A stretch of 64,000 bases of DNA from Boothiomyces macroporosus. Its lineage: Eukaryota > Chytridiomycota > Chytridiomycetes > Rhizophydiales > Terramycetaceae. The stretch lies in the NCBI GenBank assembly GCA_027604185.1, contig JADGKB010000079.1, positions 1 to 64,000 of the forward strand. The letters run 5' to 3'. Below the pieces are notes generated by a model, which saw only the letters and a program-made list of their open reading frames with translations, had not been told where the DNA came from and made no database searches. Position numbers and translations under genes: made by a program. Shown here piece after piece: positions 46,711-57,029 of the stretch. How positions within the stretch are numbered: the stretch's first letter is position 1; the number at the start of each line of letters is the position of its first letter.

Positions 46711-47434
46711 TTACTTTTTATTAACGATTTTTTCAACAGCGTTTTCAACCAAAGTCATTAATGGGCCAGAGCCGGCATTCACCATTCCCCTGACAATATT
46801 TTCCACATATTTACCCATAGGATCAACTTCAAGGTTCACCAGAGCCCCAACTGTTTTGGTAGGCATAATTACTTTGGATTGCGTGTAGGCAATCAACATG
46901 ACTGAAAACAGCCTATTGGGCCAGTCTACGTCGATAACAGTCAAGGATGTACCATCTAGACACACGTAACCTTTAGGCACAATGTAGGAAAGGAATTCAA
47001 TATCAGATTCCCTTACTTTAAAATGAATAATCAATGAATTTGGCGGATCTTTGGTAATTGAATGAATAGTAACAGTTGTATCAACATGGCCCTGTATTAG
47101 CGGTTATTACTTGAACAAAGTGACCTCCGAATCTAGTGGTTGCGCTCATTGCACGCTCCAAATTAACTTGCTGTCCAACTTTGAATTCCCCCAAATTAGT
47201 CTTTCGGAGTGTTTCCGGAGCTACACCAATCTTGAACATGGTTCTTTCTGTATTGAATTCAGTGACCGTCAAACATACACCGTTGACAGCGATTGAATCT
47301 CCCAAATTCACATCGGTCAAGACTACTTTGGCATTGTCAATCGTAATTGTGAATCCGTTGCCTCCCGATTCGGTAGCATCTAGAGGCTCCACTGCGCTCA
47401 CTCGACCCATTGTCTCTACAATTCCTGTAAACAT
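46711..47434 (-). CDS. RIB5: Riboflavin synthase
   Basis: Model: complement(join(46711..47091, 47111..47434)), 234 aa, one 19-nt intron. It has the start MFTGIVETMG and two lumazine-binding barrels: first DSIAVNGVCLTVTEF with FKIGVAPETLRKTNLG and RFGGHFVQGHVDTT, second CLDGTSLTVIDVDW with VGALVNLEVDPMGKYVE. It dismutates two 6,7-dimethyl-8-ribityllumazine to riboflavin, the last step of riboflavin synthesis. The intron falls exactly between VQ and GHVDTT of the first barrel. The organism can therefore probably make its own flavin. Confidence 0.95.
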
Positions 47435-47528
47435 TTTCAGATTGTTGGGAAAAAGTTTGGCTTCTGTTGTAATTTTCCACTAGTGACTCAAACTATTAGA
47501 ACTTTTAAACAGATATGAAAAAATCTTT

Positions 47529-50500
47529 TTATATTCTGATCGGATGCTTCTTTACTTGCCATCGTCCGTCTGCGAATTTCTTTGCCATCTTTCTTACAGG
47601 GCCGAGAATCACAAATCCTTCCCAAGCCAGCAGTGCTGCAAGGTTGAACAGTACAATAAAGAACACTGTCCATCTAAACTCAACTGGAATGACGTTATGT
47701 CCCGATGTGTTGAAATATACTGATGGCGCATCCCACCATACACTATATCCCAAGGACTGTAAAACATCTTGTGTGCCGCAGTTGATGTGGAAGACACAGC
47801 TGATTGGATTAGGATTCAACAATAACAATAATGAGAGCAGTACAAACCCGATTGAATAAATAGCGATAAAGGTCTTGTTACTGAAGAATCCCTTTCTGTA
47901 CTTTGATCCTAAACTGAACACGCATGCAGAGTGAATAATTTGGAATGTGGTTACTATGCCAATCAATTCGCCTTCATAATTATCTGCCAATTCCCACCAC
48001 TTTCGCAAATCTACATATGTGGAATCAAATTGATTGCAGTGATAGAATGCCTGATTAAATAGAGCTGAAACTAATATCCACAGGAAAATGAAGTTAATGA
48101 CGATCTGACCAACTACGGAGAACACAGTTTCAAAACCTACAATTAGATTTAATCAACCTAAAAGCCTTGCAGTTGGTCTGTATGGAATCAATCGCTTGGC
48201 AGGTTCGGCCATCGTCAATGCCCAACTCAATGGTACTGTACAGCCATCGATAAAGATCCACATTGCTTGAGAAAACTGCACCATGAAAAAGTATTGAATC
48301 AGGCCAGAGAATGTCAAGATTTCACCATACATGATCAGCAACCTAATATTAACCATTATTACTTGTAAGACGCAAGAGATACATCAAGCGAGCATCTTGC
48401 TTCTTTAACGAGTTCTACACATGATCGAAGTGAAACATCAATTGAAGAGAAATGAGAAACAACAGATGTGCCAGTGCCACACAATGCAATACCTGCATGC
48501 GCTGCCTTTAATGCACCAGCATCATTACCACCATCACCACACATTGCAGTGATATGATGGTGCATATGCAGACGAACACATTGAACTTTGTCTAAAGGAC
48601 TCATTCTTGCAAAGATTCTAATATCACCCAAGAATTGAGGAGTCCAATGGTGGACCAATAGCTTGGAGAATGCTTTGCCAGCAACAACCAATTCAACTTT
48701 TCTACCGCCTTGTCTTCCTTCATAAACCGACCTTTCAACTTTGGATTGCGGGTAAGTTTCACCAGTATCAACATCATGCCAAGTTATAAGCTCATCGTCA
48801 TCACATTCAGCCATCAAAATCAACGGAGATTGACCAAAAGAATCAATACTAATCAAGCCGGATTGCTTGCCAATAAAGACAGCAGTGTTGGCATGGTCAC
48901 CGGTAATCATAATATTTCTGCATCCACCTTCACGTAAATGCGAAAGGGCCTCCGGAGTATCTTGCTTGAGTTCGTTTCTGAATAGAATCAATGCAATAAT
49001 TTCTGAACCAGCTTCCATTTCTTCCCTTGTGGCTTTTTGGATCAGTTCTGGAGTGAATTTTGGATCAAGCTTTCTTCCTGCAATTGCGAGTACATAATAA
49101 CCTTGGAGAGCTTGTTCTTTTGCTGCTGCTACAAATCCTTCAGGTACGGACTTTGGATCAACCAGTTCCAGTATTTTTTCAAATGAACCCTTCAAGAAAA
49201 TATGCCGTTCACCGGTAGAGTTGTCTTGTGCAACACTCGACATGTATGCATGTGCATGAACAAACTCGAATCTCTTTAAAACCCTGAATTCTTTTCCAGT
49301 GTCTTTTTCAATGACAGTAGAGTTTGAGTTTGGATCAAGGTTTGCTTGAGTGTATTTGAACATTTCAATGTCAACGAAATTGCCCACGTATCTGTTTTGC
49401 ACCTTGGAAATTGAATGGCAGGTTTGCATAGCAAACTGCAGTGGATAAGAGAATGAGGCAAACATACTTTCAATCTTGCCAAGCGTCTTTGTCGTATTGT
49501 TTACCTGAAGAGCTCCACAAAAATCTAGCCCTTCTTTAGTCAATGTTCCAGTTTTATCAAAACAGAAAACTTTAACTTTACCAGCGAGTGTAATTCTGTT
49601 TAAATCGACGCACATGATTCCCTTCTTTCTCAAGCGATCAGCAGCAACAGATTGGTTGATTACGAGGACAGCAGGAAGTAAAGGTGACAGCACTTGAGAT
49701 ATTCCAAACATTCCATAAAACCATGTTCCAATACTGGCAGCTTGCAAGATTGCAATTGAAGCAAACAACATGATAATACCCCAGCAAATCAAAATTGGCA
49801 CCACGATTTTCAAATGTTCAGTAAAGACAAAAACAAAAGGAACTGGGTACAAAATATCCCTGACTAATTTCCCCTTTTCAGTAGATCCACCAGTAGACAA
49901 TACTATTGCCTTGACACACTCACCCTGCTTGTCTTTTTGGGTTTCCAAAACAATCGTTCCGGCAAATAGGCAGTTTCGCTTGGCATTCAATTCCTTTGAG
50001 AAAGGATTGTTGTCGTCTTTTATCGAGAATTTCGTGACTGGCAAAGCTTCTCCAGTTAGCGAAGACTCGTCAACTACAACGTCTCCAGATAAGATGGCAC
50101 AGTCGATCGAAAGTGGCAATCCAGTTAGTCTAACTTCCATAACATCGCCAACAACAAGCTCCTTGCTAGGAATTTCAGTCCATCTATTATTTCTGAAAAC
50201 TTTTGCATATCCAGTGAAGGTTGCCATTTCTAGAACTCTCTGTTGGGCAGCGTTAGAAACAAAGACTTTCATAACACCAGAACCAATTACAATAACAGTA
50301 AGTACCAGCCCCATGTAGTAATAAGCATAAAAGTACCAAATGAATAACATCATAAGCTGGTAGAGATAAAAGATTCCTGTGAATTCTTTCCACAACCCCT
50401 GACCTAATGTATCGACAGCGAACAAGATTTGATTTGGCCCAGACAGTTCAATTCGATTTTCAGCCTCTTCTTCAGAGATGCCACTAGCCAAGGCAAGAAT

Positions 50501-51708
50501 TTCCTTGTTTGTGGATCCAAGATTAAATTGATAAGGTTCGAATCGGTTTCGTTTAGTGCTAAAGACATATCGCACACATTCAAATTCAATATACATTCTG
50601 CCACTTCGTGTGATTTGCAAATTCTTCAAATCTCTAGAGACAGATACCTTATTTTTGGAAAAGTAGGATTCTATTTTTTGAGCCCACATTACTATTTGTC
50701 CCATCTCATCATTCTTTACTGCCTTTTGACGTCTTTTTTCAACCAAGATGAATGTTGCATTTGGAATATCGGTTGGAGTCAAGAACCAAGTTTTCAAGAA
50801 GGATTTGTTGTACTGTAAAGCCAAGAACCAGATTGTAGTTACATGCCAAAAGAATACAAACACTTTTGAGAGATTGTCATGATCAACAAAGATTAACTTT
50901 TGGTTGCTGTTTGACCAGATTGCAAATACTTCATAGTAATCACAGACTAGTGTAATCAACACCACCATCCATCCAAGACTGGTAAGAAAGATTGAATGCT
51001 TGACCAGATTTCCCAAAAAACTTTCTCTGTATCCATAGAAGTGAATGTTTGTGGTTGGTTCCGAAGCAGCAGGGGAGGAAAGAGGTTGTGTCTCTTCTGA
51101 TTTCCCCATTCCTCTTGTCCTCCTTTCAACCCTGCTCTTGTAAACAGAGTATGTGACCAAGATAGCACATTCCATGAGCATAAAAAAGTAAAAGAATACA
51201 AATTCAGGGCTGATCCAGGAAAATAATGCTGGTGCAGCACCTTCACAGTATTGAACATACGAGTCAGGAGTTAGCGATCCTTTTAGCTGTGCTTGACATT
51301 CATCTACAAGTGGTTTATTGGTATCATGTGGTAATACTTGTAAGGAAACGTTAAAATTAGCTTTGCACGGAAGATATGCATTATCGGTAGAGTCTCCAGC
51401 ACAAGAGCATCTACATTAAATTCGATTTACATTGACTGTATTCCGGAACATGCAAATGCCATTGAAGCTCCAGAATGGCAAAGACCATCGCCACAGTAAT
51501 ACATGCCTAAAGGACAAGGATCCGGTTTTAGGAATGAGGGACAATTCGCTAGTGTAGAAACGCAAACTGGAGGACAATCCATCGATCTTTTCACAACAGG
51601 ACATGTCTGTCCGTTTATATCAAACTGATTCACTGTAATTACCGAAAGAGTACCTGTGATCCATGATTTACTGGCTACACTCAGAAACAGGAGTGAATAT
51701 ATTTTCAT
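47529..51708 (-). CDS. P5B-type cation-transporting ATPase (ATP13A2/YPK9-like)
   Basis: Model: complement(join(47529..48136, 48158..48342, 48363..51410, 51431..51632, 51654..51708)), 1365 aa, introns 21, 20, 20 and 21 nt. Core: DESSLTGEALPVTK (actuator), SPLLPAVLVINQS (the P5B-type membrane motif), CVDLNRITLAGKVKVFCFDKTGT (phosphorylated Asp near residue 700), GRKLDP, MITGDHANTA and MCGDGGNDAGALKAAHAGIAL. P5B pumps export polyamines from lysosomes or vacuoles. Unusually, the protein starts with a signal-like peptide (MKIYSLLFLSVAS) and a Cys-rich segment of about 100 residues with roughly a dozen Cys before the first P5B helices. The 21-nt intron at 51633-51653 has no stop. Confidence 0.9.
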
Positions 51709-52361
51709 TTGTGGATTTGAGGGAGGTGGAGTTTTTAAAGTTTTTTGCAGGACAATGCCACTTGAGTTATCGATGGGTCTACGTCACTCAAAATGGGTTC
51801 AAACGAGTCTCGAACCCAATATTTGCACAACAGATGCACTCGCACGTTGTTGGCGGTCAGTAATATGAAGAGTTTGAGATTATCCAAAAGGTTTTAAGTA
51901 TCGGCAGTGTTGATCAATCTGGAGGCTGAGGAGCATTGTGATGATCATGTAGACAATGAAACCACATATAGAGGAACATCGAAAAGGAAAGGCACTATAA
52001 TCTTGTGCCAGTTTCAGCTTCGGCTAAAGAGTACTGGTATACCAGATGGCAGGATATATTAAATTTAACCAGCACATCTCTAACATACTTTAGGTAAAAT
52101 ACAATCTCAGTAGCTCATCAACTGTATGGGCAAAGTCCGCTTATATGCAATATCAGAGAGAAAACTCCGAAAAAGGCTATTTCCAACAGACACTCATAGA
52201 ATACCAATACTCGATTCATTATGCGAATACTTTCCTCTGCTTATTTTTCCGTTTTGGTTAATTTTGTCTTTGGGTTCGTTTTGACCCAAAATCAAAGGTA
52301 GGCTCAGATTGTGGCTGATTGGCGCTCTTTCGTAGCTTGCAATATTAATTTCTCCAAACTA
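51709..52361. other. Divergent promoter region of P5B ATPase and chitin synthase B
   Basis: About 650 bp between two start codons on opposite strands, long for this genome. I see no gene or clear repeat. Confidence 0.5.
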
Positions 52362-55240
52362 ATGGCCTCCAAACGACCAGATATTTTTGCACCACCAGAT
52401 ACACTAGAGAGAAAAGCAAATTCTTTGGAGAGAGGGAAGGGGTCCTTGTTTAGAAGAAGTATATTTTGATTGACATAGAAACGCTAGGGAAAACCTTGAA
52501 CCGAAAGAATACAGCTGTCAGTCATCACAAAAAGATGTTTGAAAAACCGCCTGAAAGGCCTTCGACTTGGGTTTTGTTTTCTTGGATTATTACCTGTTGC
52601 TGCCCTTCACCAATACTGAGCGGATGCGGAATCCTCAAAAATTCTCAACAAGCTTGGAGAGAAAAGATTGCCTTGTGCTTCATAGCATTCATCATGATGG
52701 TCTTTACCATTTTCTTTCTTATTTTCTTTTCAAACGTGGTCTGTCCAAATCCAGACAACTCCATTCGTACTCTATAATTAACAATAGCACTGCACTCTTT
52801 TGGAGGCGTTGTTATTTTTGGAAAGCTTTACAATGCGCAGTTGATGAATCCTCCATTCAACACTTTGTTTGAACAGCTGGACAGCACATTTGCAGGTTAT
52901 GATGTTTCAGATGTGTTCCAACGACCACCCATCGCAGCATGTAACAAGAATACAGTTGCTCAATATGCTTTTGCTAAATTGTTGTCCCCTTGCGAACCTA
53001 ACGATTGCATCAGCTTGAATAATCTTGTTACTCAGCAGGGTTTGCGCTTGTACGATACCTTACATGGAAGCAACAATCAAACCATCAAATACAACCCACA
53101 GCCATCTTTCCAATGGGACGATATTATTAAAAGAAATTTAGTTGTAGTTGATAGCAACATCTTGGATTTCAACTCGTATTTAACAGCTTATCCTGTACCA
53201 TTAGCAAACGACCCAGTAGACGCATTTATTCGGAAAGCCCAGACTATGAATGACGCTACACACTTATTGTCCAACTCAAAGACCATTACGAAGGATTTGA
53301 AGGACTGTCTCACACAAAGATATTATGTGGGTGTGTTGGCAACCCTCCCTATGCAATGTATATTGACCAGACTCTTTTCATGGGGTGTTTCAGCACTAAT
53401 TTTGACAATCATGTTCAGCAAATTTACAATGGCGTTGATCTTTTCTTGGTTTGACTCTAGAAAGCTTGCAAAAGATCCTGCCCCAGATATGATTGTCAAC
53501 AGATATGAAAATATTAGAGCAGCAAAGCCGCTGTTGTATGAAGAACATACGGTTATGCAAACAAGTATCACAAACGGAACTCAAAGAGGGTTAGCATATT
53601 CAATGAAACAGCCTGGATCATACAGCCCTGCACCACACCCTGCCGATTTGTTTACTGTTATGTTGGTCACTTGTTACTCTGAAGGGGAGCAATCACTTCG
53701 AGGAACTTTAGATTCTCTTGCTGCGACTGATTATGATGATTCCAAAAAGTTACTTTTCGTCATTGCGGATGGTCTAGTGCAGGGTAGTGGCAACCCTACC
53801 ACTACTCCAAACATGTTGATTTCAATGATGAATCACGATGCTAGATTTGGTATGCAGCCACAAGCCCAGTCTTACGTAGCAGTTGCTACGGGATCAAAGC
53901 AGCACAATATGGCGCAGGTCTATTGCGGTACTTATGATTACCAGGGCAGAGCTGTTCCAATGATATTGGTGGTAAAATGTGGTACTCCTGATGAAGCGAA
54001 CGGGCCTAAACCAGGCAATAGAGGTAAAAGAGATTCCCAGCTGATTTTGATGAATTTCTTTTCTCGAGTTACTCTAAATGATCGTATGACCCCATTAGAC
54101 TATGACATATTTAGAAAAATTCACCATATAACAGGTGTCACTCCAGATTTTTATGAAACCGTTCTAATGGTGGATGCAGATACAATGGTGGATAAAATGT
54201 CTCTCAGATATCTCATTAATGCCTTACACAATGACCATCAAATTATTGGTTTGTGCGGGGAAACTCGTATCGCCAACAAGAAAGACTCTTGGGTGACCAT
54301 GATACAAGTGTTTGAATACTTTATATCTCATCAAATGGGTAAAGCATTCGAGTCTTTATTTGGTGGTGTTACCTGCTTGCCGGGCTGTTTCTGTATGTGG
54401 AGAATCAAAGCGAACGCAAAAGACGAAATGATTATTCCGATTCTAGGGAACCCAGATATTATTGAACAATACTCTACAAATGAAGTTTACAACTTGCACC
54501 AAAAGAATTTATTGTTGCTGGGAGAAGATAGATTTCTGACCACGAGTATGTTGAAACAGTTCCCAAACAAGCACGTTGTTTATGTTCCTCAAGCATTCTG
54601 CAAGACAGTTGTTCCAGATGACTTTAAGACACTGCTTTCTCAAAGAAGAAGGTGGATTAATTCTACCGTGCACAACTTGATGGAACTTGTAATGGTTGAT
54701 GCTCTTTGTGGTACTTTTTGCTTTTCAATGCAGGTATTTGAAATTTAATCATAGTTTGTTGTCTTGATGGATTTACTCTCTACTGCTGTTTTACCGGCTG
54801 GTTTGCTTGCTACCTACTATTTGATTTTCAGTGCTATTTTCCAAACTCAGTATTCAACTGACAATATTACTGGCATCCTTACTACAACAGTTATGGCCAT
54901 AGTTATATTCTTGCCGGCATTTATTGTACTGTTCACTGGCAAGAAACTTTCCTATGTACTGTGGATGTTCCTTTACCTGTTGGCTCTTCCAATTTGGCAA
55001 TTTGTGTTCCCTCTGTATTCATTCTGGAATTTTGATGATTTCTCTTGGGGCGAAACCCGTAAAGTTTCTGGAGAGGAGCGAACCAAAACTGGGCATGGAC
55101 ACGAAGACGATGGTGCTTTTGCTTCTAGCTTGGTTTCGTTCAAGAGATGGGACGAATACGAACGAGAATGGAGAAAGACTCTTGGACCACTGACTGTCGA
55201 TGACTCCAAGTCTGCCGTATCAATGGCTGTATCTGAATAA
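52362..55240 (+). CDS. Chitin synthase, class IV-like, copy B
   Basis: Model: join(52362..52458, 52479..52766, 52788..54733, 54755..55240), 938 aa, introns 20, 21 and 21 nt. Same domain order as copy A: basic N-terminus, membrane helices, lumenal FNTLFEQLDSTFAGYDVS region, then VTCYSEGEQSLRGTLDSL, LMVDADTMVD, GGVTCLPGCFCMWRIK, LLLGEDRFLTT and SQRRRWINSTVHNL. The last intron is at the same codon as in copy A (SMQ|F). The middle intron lies five codons earlier than its counterpart in A, and the first intron is absent from A. A and B are inverted duplicates separated by about 7.5 kb. The stop codon is 23 bp from the end of the converging phosphatase. Confidence 0.94.
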
Positions 55241-55263
55241 TTTAAAATAAAATGTTTCCTATG

Positions 55264-56159
55264 TCAGTTTATTAACTTTAAAGAGCCTAATGAATCAATG
55301 ACATAGTCTGGAATGGTGTCAGTCTTGTTCAAGGTTTCCTGATTAGTAACGCCAGTCATAACCAAAAGAGTTTTCAATTTACCTAGTTTACCAAATGCAA
55401 TATCCGTGTCCAATCTATCTCCTACCATACATGTTCTTTCCCTATTCAAATGCTTACTATCGACAATGCAGTCCAACATAGTTTGATGCGGCTTTCCTAA
55501 CACAATCGGCTGTCTCTCTAGTGGTGCTGATAATGCAGCAAGCAATGCTCCTGTTCCAGGAAAGATTGTCCCAGCAGCTGGATATGTCAAGTCGCTGTTA
55601 GTAGCAAGGAATAGACAATCCCTGTCTTGCAAGTAGGTGAATGCTTTCGCCAATTTCTTGTAATTTAAATCAACATCAAATCCAAACAACACTGCTCCAA
55701 CATCAGATTCATGCTTGATGTCTCCAATGTGAGCCATATCCTTTATATTTTCATTATCATCTGAACTTCCACAATACCTGCATTAATCTAAAGGTACTTT
55801 ATCCCTTGCGATTCTAATTCGTCGCAAATCCCGTGCATCCCAACCACATACACCTGCTTGTTTGGCGGAAATGCCAGCTGATGCTTCATGTAATACGCTG
55901 CACAATACGCGGATCCAAATACCTCATCAACTGAAGCTTGAATTCCAAGAGACTCGAATTTCTTTAAATAACTTTTGCGGGACTTTGTACTATTGTTGGA
56001 TACAAACAATATTTGCTTATTTAGTTTCCGCAACTCTAGCAATACTTGTTTAACCCCAGGAATCAAGTCGTTGCCTTGCCAAATCACTCCATCGCAATCG
56101 AATAGGAATGTGTCGAAATTACTGACGAATTCGAGATGGTTAGCTTCTTTCAAATTCAT
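55264..56159 (-). CDS. PHO13: PHO13-like HAD phosphatase
   Basis: Model: complement(join(55264..55777, 55798..56159)), 291 aa, one 20-nt intron. HAD motifs: FDTFLFDCDGVIW (nucleophile Asp), LFVSNNSTKSR, LGKPHQTMLDCIV and MVGDRLDTDIAFGK. The C2-type cap lies between them. The family removes toxic side products such as phosphoglycolate and 4-phosphoerythronate. An in-frame ATG at 56243 would add 28 residues (MAEESAGYSH...). I prefer 56159 because it gives the usual distance to the first motif. Confidence 0.9.
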
Positions 56160-56361
56160 ACGGAAAAAATGGGAAAGGTGACTCATGGAATAATTGAAGA
56201 TCCAGCATTGCAGATGAGAATAGCCCGCTGATTCTTCCGCCATTCAGCATTGAGCCTATTAGTAGGGCAAACATCTCAAGTTCTATATTCCTGTAACTAT
56301 TGGGAAACATAAACATCTGGTGTTAACATTTTTTCCTTTGAATACAAGTGGCAAGTCGAAG

Positions 56362-57027
56362 ATGGAAAAACCAACGCAGGAGCAAACATTGGAAATAATC
56401 ATTGAATTTATCGAAGCGGCAATTCACTTTATCCTGTACATTCGCAATATATATCCAGCCGGTACTCGATAGTAACAGTAGAGTTGTTTGATTCCGTGAA
56501 ATTATATGGGGTTCCTACAAAGCAAGCTAGGCACCCGGAGCTGATTGGATATATTCAGGATTTATTAGAGACTATTAAACCAGACTTGAAAAAGGGACGG
56601 GTGTCAAAGATATTCCTTGGGATTAAACAAGAAGAAATAATTGAAAAGTATTCCATTGCAATAAACCACATGTATGTAGATCTCAACGAACCAGGTAAGT
56701 AAACATTGATTATTGGTGTTTTAAACGTAAACGAGCTTTCAATATTCTTGCGGTCGTTCTTGCTCAAGCTTTCCTGTCTGGATTCAACTCTAGTTCCACT
56801 GCCAAAAGGTAAATCATTCTAATCCAGATGTCAGTTGGAATGTATGGGTAGAAATCAACGGTGAAGATCCCACCCCTTTAAAAGGAGTTAATCTTGTTCC
56901 TACTGGACTGAGTGAACTGGCTGTAAAGGAAGGAAGGATTATCCCGTTGAAAAGCATGGATGCGAAATTCTTGAAACTGGAAATGTATGTAGAAGAAGGA
57001 ACTAAAAATGTCGAATTTTCACAATAG
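56362..57027 (+). CDS. REV7: REV7/MAD2L2-type HORMA protein
   Basis: Model: join(56362..56461, 56482..56675, 56736..56808, 56828..57027), 188 aa if the whole block 56676-56735 is removed. HORMA features: FIEAAIHFILYIRNIYP, ARHPELIGYIQDLLETIKP, LSILRSFLLKLSCLDSTL, SWNVWVEIN, RIIPLKSMDAKFLKLEMYVEE. REV7 is the accessory subunit of polymerase zeta and acts in translesion synthesis. The middle intron is unclear: the donor at 56695 gives a frameshift, while removal of 60 nt keeps the frame but drops DLNEP. The stop codon is 2 bp from that of the WD gene on the other strand. Confidence 0.88.
56676..56735 (+). other. Composite intervening sequence in REV7, three intron-sized units
   Basis: Units at 56676-56694 (19 nt, GTAGATCT...CCAG), 56695-56715 (21 nt, GTAAGTAA...TATTG, lacking the final AG) and 56716-56735 (20 nt, GTGTTTTA...CGAG). 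Only removal of all 60 nt joins GT to AG and keeps frame. Using the strong donor GTAAGT at 56695 with the AG at 56735 shifts the frame. Confidence 0.55.
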
Positions 57028-57029
57028 AA

